A program made the translations under genes and the position numbers. The notes beneath the pieces are model-generated. The model made no database searches. It saw only the letters and a program-made list of their open reading frames with translations, and was not told where the DNA came from. A DNA stretch of 10,990 bases from Lamprobacter sp964516305 (lineage in GTDB: Bacteria; Pseudomonadota; Gammaproteobacteria; Chromatiales; Chromatiaceae): NCBI GenBank assembly GCA_964516305.1, contig CAZEZH010000112.1, positions 1 through 10,990 of the forward strand. Reading direction: 5' to 3'. Shown one piece after another: positions 5,882 through 10,990 of the stretch. Each line of letters begins with the position of its first letter. Within the stretch, counting starts at the first letter, position 1.

Positions 5882-6736
5882 TTAGCGTAAGTTCTTTTTG
5901 TAGCTCGGGATGTCGGCATTCTTGGCCTCCGAGAAGTTGGCGAACTCCATGGTCACACTCGCCAATTGCACCCCCTGGAAGTCGGTGTCGGTGACGATCG
6001 CACTGCGAAGAATGGCCCCTCCGAGCACGGCGCCCACCAGGTCGACCCCGGTCAGGTTGGCGTTGCGGAAGTTGGCATCTTGTGCCGATGCGTTGCGCAG
6101 TCGCGCGCCAACCAGGCTTGCTCCTTCAAGGTTGGCGAGGTTGAGCACGGTGAAGCCATTGGCCTCGCTGCTGGTTAGATCGGCCTGCTCAAGGTTGGCA
6201 TTGACCAGGTTGGCATCGTTGAGATGGCTGTCCCGCAGATCGGCCGCGGATAGGTTGGCTTCACGCAGGTTGGCCTGAATGAACAGTGCGCGAGTGGCGG
6301 TCACATGGCTGAGGTTGCTGTGGCAGAAGTCGGTGCCACGCATGTCTGCTGCGGTCAGACTGGCTCGTTCCAGCTTGGCGAAGCGGATCTCGGCCTTGCG
6401 CAGATCGGCACCTTCTAGGTTGGCTTCGCTGAGGTCGGCGCCGGAAAGCACAGCGACATTGGCCGGGCGCTCCGTTCCAGCGCGCACCTTAGTGAGGTTG
6501 GCAGCCTTGAGGTTGGCGTCGTTCAGATGGGCGCTGCGCAGGTTGGCACCGGTCAGTATTGCACCCTGCAGATTGGCGCCGACCAGATCGCTGAACTCGA
6601 GATTGGCACCGCTTAGGTCCATCCCCTGCAAATCGGCGCCGTTCAGACGCATGTCGCGCAGATCGGCTCCTACCAATGAATCGCCGTCGACCTTAGCCAA
6701 AATGTCGCCGGTCTCTTTATGTTTGATCTCGACCAT
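5882..6736 (-). CDS. pentapeptide-repeat protein, 284 residues
   Basis: Nearly the whole protein is tandem A(D/N)LxG-type pentapeptides, which form a right-handed quadrilateral beta-helix. Repeats start near residue 19 (DSLVGADLRDMRLNGADLQG) and run to about 270. Two breaks interrupt them: a loop at about 84-96 (VRAGTERPANVAV) and a looser one at about 190-198 (SEANGFTVL). The N-terminal 18 residues (VEIKHKETGDILAKVDG) are non-repeat, and the C-terminus ends in a basic PSYKKNLR. There is no signal peptide, so a cytoplasmic location is inferred. Some relatives mimic DNA and protect gyrase (Qnr, MfpA), but nothing here singles out that role. The ATG at 6736 is fixed by GGGAGGA seven bases upstream; an in-frame extension toward 6988 would overlap metY and is rejected. 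Transcribed away from metY. Confidence 0.9.
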   Translation of the reverse strand: MVEIKHKETGDILAKVDGDSLVGADLRDMRLNGADLQGMDLSGANLEFSDLVGANLQGAILTGANLRSAHLNDANLKAANLTKVRAGTERPANVAVLSGADLSEANLEGADLRKAEIRFAKLERASLTAADMRGTDFCHSNLSHVTATRALFIQANLREANLSAADLRDSHLNDANLVNANLEQADLTSSEANGFTVLNLANLEGASLVGARLRNASAQDANFRNANLTGVDLVGAVLGGAILRSAIVTDTDFQGVQLASVTMEFANFSEAKNADIPSYKKNLR

Positions 6737-6874
6737 CGTGTCCTCCCAGAGTTGGCGTAGGCGCTGGCCTTTTGCTTTGATGGGATTCCCAGCGCATTCC
6801 GCTATGCTATCCACCCCGCGCGCCCTTTGCACCAGAAACAAGATTGCAGTCGATCTGCACCTGAGGAGGAGACG

Positions 6875-8149
6875 ATGAAGCTTGAGACACTCGCCATCCA
6901 TGCCGGCTTTGAACCGGACCCAACCACCAAGGCGGTTGCCACGCCGATCTATCAGACCACCAGCTACGCGTTCGATGATACACAGCACGGTGCCGATCTG
7001 TTCGACCTTAAGGTGCCGGGTAACATCTACACCCGCATCATGAATCCGACCAGCGATGTGCTCGAGAAGCGCGTCGCGGCCTTAGAAGGCGGTGTCGGGG
7101 CGCTGGCCTTGGCCTCGGGGATGGCTGCGGTGACCAATTCCATCTTTACGCTGGCGCAGGCCGGCGACAACATCATCGCTGGCTCGACGCTCTATGGTGG
7201 CACCTACAACCTGTTTGCACACACGCTGCCGCGGCTTGGCATCGAGGTGCGACTGGTCAAGCCGAATGATATCGATGCGATGGCCGCGCAGATTGACGCC
7301 AACACCAAGGCGGTCTTTTGTGAGTCGATTGGCAATCCGGCCGGGAATGTCGCCGATCTGAAGGCGATCTCGGACATGGCCCATGCGCAGGGCGTGCCGG
7401 TCATCTGTGATAACACGGTCCCAAGCCCCTATCTCTGTCGGCCGTTCGAGCATGGTGCCGACATTGTTGTGCACGCGCTGACCAAGTACATGGGCGGTCA
7501 TGGCACCACCATCGGTGGCGCGTTAGTCGACTCTGGCACCTTTCCCTGGGCAGAGCATGCCGATCGCTTCCCGATGCTCAATGAGCCGGATGTCTCCTAT
7601 CACGGTGTGGTCTACACCGAGGCGCTTGGGCCGGCTGCCTATATCGGCCGCGCGCGCGTGGTGCCATTGCGCAACATGGGCAGCGCCATCTCACCGTTTA
7701 ACAGCTTTCTTATTCTGCAAGGGATCGAGACCCTGCCGGTGCGCATGGACCGCCATTGTGAGAACGCGATCGCGGTGGCCGAGTATCTAAAGGGCCACGA
7801 CAAAGTTGAATGGGTGCGCTATGCCGGTCTGCCCGACAGTCCGGATTATCCGCTGGTGCAGCAGTACATGGACGGCGCCAAGGCCAGCTCGATCCTCTCC
7901 TTCGGGATCAAGGGCGGCCGCGAGGGCGGTGCGCACTTCATCGATGCGCTCAAGCTCGCCGTGCGTCTGGTCAATATCGGCGATGCCAAGACGCTGGCCT
8001 GCCATCCGGCCACTACCACGCATCGGCAGCTGTCGCCCGAGGAGCTGGCCGGCGCTGGGGTCAGCGAGGATCTGGTGCGGCTGTCGATTGGCATTGAGCA
8101 CATCGATGACATCATCGCCGATCTGGACCAAGCCTTAGCGGAGGCGTAA
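6875..8149 (+). CDS. metY: O-acetylhomoserine sulfhydrylase (aminocarboxypropyltransferase)
   Basis: A PLP enzyme of the Cys/Met metabolism family that makes homocysteine from O-acetylhomoserine and sulfide, giving direct sulfide entry to methionine in the cytoplasm. It is 424 residues, the usual MetY length and longer than cystathionine gamma-synthase. Marks are TLAIHAGFEPDPTTKAVATP (5-24), YTRIMNPTSD (52-61), ASGMAAV (80-86), DNTVPSPYLCRPFEHGADIV (179-198) and the PLP lysine K204 in HALTKYMGGHGTTIGG (200-215). The C-terminal ...KTLACHPATTTH (372-383) binds substrate in relatives. ATG 6875 has GGAGGAG just upstream (6865-6871). A weak TGCTATCCA -10-like site is at 6805-6813. Use of O-succinylhomoserine cannot be excluded. 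Fits a sulfide-using organism. Confidence 0.93.
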   Translation: MKLETLAIHAGFEPDPTTKAVATPIYQTTSYAFDDTQHGADLFDLKVPGNIYTRIMNPTSDVLEKRVAALEGGVGALALASGMAAVTNSIFTLAQAGDNIIAGSTLYGGTYNLFAHTLPRLGIEVRLVKPNDIDAMAAQIDANTKAVFCESIGNPAGNVADLKAISDMAHAQGVPVICDNTVPSPYLCRPFEHGADIVVHALTKYMGGHGTTIGGALVDSGTFPWAEHADRFPMLNEPDVSYHGVVYTEALGPAAYIGRARVVPLRNMGSAISPFNSFLILQGIETLPVRMDRHCENAIAVAEYLKGHDKVEWVRYAGLPDSPDYPLVQQYMDGAKASSILSFGIKGGREGGAHFIDALKLAVRLVNIGDAKTLACHPATTTHRQLSPEELAGAGVSEDLVRLSIGIEHIDDIIADLDQALAEA

Positions 8150-8261
8150 CCCGCACCAGAAACGCTGGCAGCGGCAGCCTTAGACCCTAGTCCAACGGGC
8201 CCGAAATGGACTCGAACGCCCGCTCCAAGAGTTGTCGACGAGCTGAGTAGACTAGACTGCG

Positions 8262-8951
8262 ATGAAGATTCACTGCTTGATGCACGTGCCGTTCGAAGGG
8301 CCAGCCCAGATCGCTGATTGGGCCGAAAGCCGTGGCCATCCCATAGCGTTCAGTCATCTGTTCGCCGGCGATGTGTTGCCAGAGCTCGACGCCTTCGATC
8401 GCCTCGTCGTGATGGGTGGCCCCATGGGGATCGGGGACGAAGACCAGTACCCTTGGCTCAGCGCCGAGAAAGCGCTGATTCGGGCGGCGATTGATGCCGG
8501 CCGCTCGCTGGTTGGTGTCTGTCTCGGTGCGCAGCTGATTGCTGAGGCGCTCGGCGCGCCGGTGACCCGGAATCCGTATCCGGAGATCGGCTGGTTTCCG
8601 ATCCGGCTGACTGAGGCCGCGCGTGCTCACCCGCTGTGCAAGGACCTGCCTGCCGAGCTGCAGGTCCTGCACTGGCATGGCGATACCTTTGGATTGCCGC
8701 CCGGGGCCCTGCAGCTGGCCGAGAGCGATGCCTGCGCGCAGCAGGGCTTTCTGGTCGATAATCGCGTCCTTGGCCTGCAGTTCCATCTAGAGATGACGCC
8801 GACGAGTCTGCGCGCACTCTGTAGCCACTGCGCCGATGAGCTGGAGCCAGCCTCCTTCGTGCAGAGCGCGGAGCAGATGCTTGCGGTGTCGAACGTGCGC
8901 TATGAGGAAACGGCACGGGCATTGGAGGTGCTGCTCGATCGGCTTGCGTAG
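8262..8951 (+). CDS. class I glutamine amidotransferase-like protein
   Basis: A stand-alone 229-residue class I GATase of the GMP-synthase-like type (GATase1). In this family the domain hydrolyses glutamine and passes on ammonia, or acts on gamma-glutamyl bonds. The triad is present: nucleophile C87 in GVCLGAQLIAEALGA (85-99), H175 and E177 in LQFHLEMT (172-179). The oxyanion-side loop VVMGGPMGIGDED (49-61) and VLHWHGDTF (135-143) also match. There is no synthetase domain, so the acceptor is unknown. The ATG at 8262 lacks a strong Shine-Dalgarno but gives the expected start MKIHCLMHVPFEGP. It is 112 bp after metY on the same strand. It should not be read as guaA. Confidence 0.88.
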   Translation: MKIHCLMHVPFEGPAQIADWAESRGHPIAFSHLFAGDVLPELDAFDRLVVMGGPMGIGDEDQYPWLSAEKALIRAAIDAGRSLVGVCLGAQLIAEALGAPVTRNPYPEIGWFPIRLTEAARAHPLCKDLPAELQVLHWHGDTFGLPPGALQLAESDACAQQGFLVDNRVLGLQFHLEMTPTSLRALCSHCADELEPASFVQSAEQMLAVSNVRYEETARALEVLLDRLA

Positions 8952-9001
8952 ACAGGGCCTCTGGAACGCAAAGCGCCTGTGAGCGACTAAGGGGCCATGG
9001 C

Positions 9002-9025
9002 ACGGCGCCGATGATCAGGCGCTGT
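9002..9025 (+). terminator. stem-loop between the amidotransferase and PDZ genes
   Basis: ACGGCGCC (9002-9009) pairs with GGCGCTGT (9018-9025), eight pairs with one G-T, around an eight-base loop. No T tract follows. It could end the amidotransferase transcript or lie in the PDZ gene leader, 27 bases before its start. Pairing is seen; role is inferred. Confidence 0.3.
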
Positions 9026-9052
9026 CGATCTAGACTTGCGAGAGAGCTACTG

Positions 9053-10006
9053 ATGACCAAGCGATACTTGCTGCGGGCCACACTGGTTTCTGCGCTGACC
9101 TTCTCGATTGGCCTGGCGACAGGGGCCTGGGTCGTTTCGGGCGAGGTCGACCGTCCTGACTCTGAAATCGCCCCCATGGATATCAGGGATGCTGACGCGT
9201 CGACCTCTGTGCCAGACTCGGCTGACAAGCTCGGCGCAGCGCTAACAGTGACAAGCGACACCGCCTCGGTCGTCCCTGAAGAGGACCCTAAGCCCGCGGA
9301 GCCGACCCAAGAACTGGTGTCGCCCGAAGCACAACAGGTCTTTTTGGCGCGGCTCGAGGAGCTTTCGCAGGGCTGGGGCCGGATGCAAGCTGAGCTGGTC
9401 GCGTTGCAGCAGCGGGTCGTGAGCCTGGAGCGCCGTCCAGTGCCCGCTGTGGATGATGCCTCAACGGCTGGTCGGGCCGACGCCGCTCGGCCGCGCACAC
9501 CGCAGGAGCAGCGCGATGCCCTAGTCCGCGCCGGTATTGCGGCGGGCACCGCCGATGAGATCCTCTGGCGCCGCTCGCAGGCCGAGCTGGATCGGCTCGA
9601 GCTGCGCGATCAGGCTTTGCGCGAGGGCTGGCTCGGTACCGACCGCTATCGAGAAGAGATGCGAGCGCTGAATGCTGAGCGCGTCTCGCTGCGGGACGAA
9701 CTCGACGTCGAGGCCTACGACCGTTACCTCTTCGAGACCGGCGAGACCAATCGGGTCAGTGTTGACTCAGTCATCGCCGGCTCCGCTGGCGACCAGAGTG
9801 GCCTGATGCCTGGTGATGTGATCGAGCGCTACGGCGATGAGCTTGTGCTGGACTTCAACGATTTGCGCTCCGCAACCAGTGCCGGCGCGCGCGGTGAGCT
9901 GGTGCCTGTCCAGGTGCGCCGCGACGGCCAGGTCGTCGAGGTCTGGATGCCGCGCGGCCCGATTGGTATCCGGCTCGATGCCGCTCGCGTGGACCCAAAC
10001 AGCTGA
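9053..10006 (+). CDS. membrane-anchored PDZ-domain protein, function unknown
   Basis: A 317-residue protein with a basic N-terminus and one hydrophobic segment (about 8-29, ATLVSALTFSIGLATGAWVV), so anchored in the inner membrane with the rest periplasmic. Then come an acidic low-complexity linker (30-90), a probable coiled coil (about 94-128), a Pro/Ala linker, a second helical region (about 148-224, rich in Arg/Glu/Leu) and a C-terminal PDZ domain (about 234-308). The PDZ shows VDSVIAGSAGDQSGLMPGDV (237-256), ELVLDFNDLRSA (263-274) and VPVQVRRDGQVVEVWM (284-299). No protease catalytic domain is visible, so this is a scaffold or sensor-like protein rather than DegP/DegS. ATG 9053 has GAGAGAG about seven bases upstream; the ATG at 9011 adds 14 basic residues and is less likely. 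Confidence 0.8.
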   Translation: MTKRYLLRATLVSALTFSIGLATGAWVVSGEVDRPDSEIAPMDIRDADASTSVPDSADKLGAALTVTSDTASVVPEEDPKPAEPTQELVSPEAQQVFLARLEELSQGWGRMQAELVALQQRVVSLERRPVPAVDDASTAGRADAARPRTPQEQRDALVRAGIAAGTADEILWRRSQAELDRLELRDQALREGWLGTDRYREEMRALNAERVSLRDELDVEAYDRYLFETGETNRVSVDSVIAGSAGDQSGLMPGDVIERYGDELVLDFNDLRSATSAGARGELVPVQVRRDGQVVEVWMPRGPIGIRLDAARVDPNS

Positions 10007-10056
10007 ACTTACGATCAGGTAGGCCTGGCTAATCATCTGCTCAGAGCAGCTGCTTT

Positions 10057-10077
10057 GGGCTGATCTCGGATCAGTCC
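10057..10077 (+). terminator. hairpin downstream of the PDZ gene
   Basis: GGGCTGATC (10057-10065) pairs with GATCAGTCC (10069-10077), nine pairs with one G-T, around a TCG loop. It lies about 50 bases past the stop. No T tract follows. A shorter CTGCTC-a-GAGCAG palindrome precedes it at 10037-10049. Confidence 0.35.
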
Positions 10078-10123
10078 ACCCAAGCAGCCTTGCTACCTCC
10101 GCTAGACCCAAATAGAGCATTTC

Positions 10124-10270
10124 AACCGCAGATTAAGCAGATGAGCGCAGAGACATTAAGCCACTACGGCCAATCTCTGCTCCACCTGGTCGGTGACCTT
10201 TGTGTTCTCGTTAAGCCACTGTTTCGACTCTTTTTAATCTGCGTCAATCTGTGTCATCTTCGGTTTGCAA
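10124..10270. repeat. imperfect inverted-repeat element abutting the nrdB stop
   Basis: The left arm (from 10124, AACCGCAGATTAAGCAGATG and on) is an imperfect reverse complement of the right arm (about 10231-10270, TTAATCTGCGTCAATCTGTG and on to CGGTTTGC). The arms are about 35-40 bases and the whole is about 147 bp. Within each arm, CAGAT or ATCTG recurs with about 10-base spacing. A ten-base direct repeat TTAAGCCACT occurs at 10156-10165 and 10211-10220. There is no ORF of note inside. The style resembles dispersed intergenic repeats built on ATCTGCGT/CCGCAGAT that I recall from other genomes. It could be a small non-autonomous element, or act as the nrdB 3' end. Confidence 0.5.
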
Positions 10271-10271
10271 G

Positions 10272-10990
10272 TCAATCCCAACTCAGCGCCCCACCGGTCT
10301 GATACTCGGTGACCCGGGTCTCGAAGAAGTTCTTTTCCTTCTTCAGGTCCAGCACCTCTGACATCCAGGGGAAGGGGTTGCTCACGCCGGGGTATTGCTC
10401 CGGCAGGCCGATCTGCGCGCAGCGGCGGTTGGCAATGAACTGCAGGTACTCCTCGAACATCGGCGCGTTGAGTCCTAGCACCCCGCGCGGCATGGTCTCG
10501 TGGGCATACTCGGCCTCGAGCTGCACCGCGTCGCGGATCATGGTGATCAGCTCCTGCTTGAAGCTGTCGCTCCACAGATGCGGGTTCTCGATCTTGATCT
10601 GGTTGATCACGTCGATGCCGAAGTTCATGTGCATCGACTCATCGCGCAGGATGTACTGGAACTGCTCGGCGGTGCCGGTCATTTTGTTGCGCCGGCCCAT
10701 GCTCAGCACCTGCACGAAGCCGACGTAGAAGAAGATGCCCTCGAAGATGATGTAGAAGGCGACCATCTCGCGCAGCAGTTTTTGATCGTTCTCTTGTGTG
10801 CCGGTATGGAAGTGCGGGTCGGCCAGGTACTGGGTGTAGGGCAGCGCCCACTCGGCCTTGCGCGCGACCGAGGGCACCTCGCGGTACATGTTGAAGATCT
10901 CGCCTTCGTCCAGCCCTAGGGACTCGACTACATATTGGTAGGCGTGGGTGTGCAGCGCCTCCTCGAAGGCCTGGCGCAGCAGGTACTGGC
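10272..10990 (-). CDS. nrdB: ribonucleoside-diphosphate reductase subunit beta (partial, C-terminal 238 residues)
   Basis: The radical-generating R2 subunit of class I ribonucleotide reductase, which supports dNTP synthesis with NrdA in the cytoplasm. The gene runs off the right edge, so the N-terminus is missing. Visible near the edge is EALHTHAYQYVVESLGLDEG, which has the E-x-x-H-x-x-x-Y spacing of iron ligands Glu and His followed by the radical tyrosine (E. coli Glu115, His118, Tyr122 as I recall). The Tyr is present, unlike the Phe of the Chlamydia class Ic type. Further ligands are expected in MVAFYIIFEGIFFYVGF and in the ILRDESMHMNFG segment. The C-terminal tail ...YQTGGALSWD is the kind that docks on NrdA. 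Stop is TGA at 10274-10272, two bases from the inverted-repeat element. nrdA would be expected nearby, outside the window. Confidence 0.95.
   Translation of the reverse strand, partial: QYLLRQAFEEALHTHAYQYVVESLGLDEGEIFNMYREVPSVARKAEWALPYTQYLADPHFHTGTQENDQKLLREMVAFYIIFEGIFFYVGFVQVLSMGRRNKMTGTAEQFQYILRDESMHMNFGIDVINQIKIENPHLWSDSFKQELITMIRDAVQLEAEYAHETMPRGVLGLNAPMFEEYLQFIANRRCAQIGLPEQYPGVSNPFPWMSEVLDLKKEKNFFETRVTEYQTGGALSWD

Noticed and set aside
5910..6878. Long plus-strand frames opposite the pentapeptide gene
   Set aside because: They mirror the repetitive codons of the minus-strand gene and encode Arg/Leu/Ser-rich low-complexity sequence with no family marks.
6737..6988. In-frame upstream extension of the pentapeptide gene by 84 codons
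   Set aside because: It overlaps the metY start and its ribosome site, the added residues are not pentapeptides, and GGGAGGA sits seven bases before the ATG at 6736.
8208..8216. Minus-strand TTCGAGTCC resembling a tRNA T-loop
   Set aside because: The flanking bases cannot form the T stem, and no acceptor, D or anticodon arms are found around it.
8951..8980. ACAGG...CCTGT pairing just after the amidotransferase stop
   Set aside because: Only five pairs with a 19-base loop and no T tract; weaker than the stem-loop at 9002-9025.
8458..9549. 363-codon minus-strand frame across the amidotransferase and PDZ genes
   Set aside because: Composition is Ser/Arg/Ala-rich shadow sequence spanning two well-supported plus-strand genes.
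1..10990. CRISPR array, insertion sequence, prophage or toxin-antitoxin pair
   Set aside because: No regularly spaced repeats, transposase, integrase, phage structural gene or antitoxin-like pair was seen on either strand.

Overview
The window is about 11 kb of GC-rich, gene-dense bacterial chromosome. The sequence style and gene set (cysD, SOUL protein, gltX, mepK-like endopeptidase, DUF4124/SLT transglycosylase, metY, class I nrdB) fit a gammaproteobacterium. A purple-sulfur-bacterium (Chromatiales) relative is my best guess, from overall resemblance only. I see no insertion sequence, prophage gene, CRISPR array, tRNA or rRNA. Most genes have a clear Shine-Dalgarno and an intact frame.

Layout. 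Positions 1-286 hold the start of cysD (minus strand, runs off the left edge). A two-gene minus-strand unit follows: a membrane-anchored beta-propeller-like protein (1056-2126) and, 12 bp downstream, a SOUL-family protein (390-1043). gltX diverges from it on the plus strand (2321-3736). Two peptidoglycan hydrolase genes then face away from each other across a 247-bp region: a MepK-like DUF882 endopeptidase (3909-4436, minus) and a DUF4124 + SLT lytic transglycosylase (4684-5472, plus). That region carries a perfect 7-bp inverted repeat overlapping candidate promoter elements for both directions. A small conserved-looking protein (5492-5710, minus) and a 284-residue pentapeptide-repeat protein (5882-6736, minus) come next. 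Three plus-strand genes follow: metY-type sulfhydrylase (6875-8149), class I glutamine amidotransferase (8262-8951) and a membrane-anchored PDZ protein (9053-10006). The right edge holds the C-terminal 238 residues of class I ribonucleotide reductase beta subunit (10272-10990, minus).

How the genes relate. Two genes belong to sulfur metabolism: cysD (sulfate activation) and metY (sulfide incorporation into homocysteine). They are about 6.6 kb apart and not in one operon. The mepK-like and transglycosylase genes plausibly act together on the cell wall. gltX and nrdB are housekeeping genes. The propeller protein, small MPYF protein, pentapeptide protein and PDZ protein have no assigned function.

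Non-coding DNA. No gap exceeds 300 bp. The longest (10007-10271) contains a short hairpin and an imperfect inverted-repeat element that abuts the nrdB stop codon. The window looks mostly ordinary. I found no convincing new multi-gene system, and the findings are modest leads.
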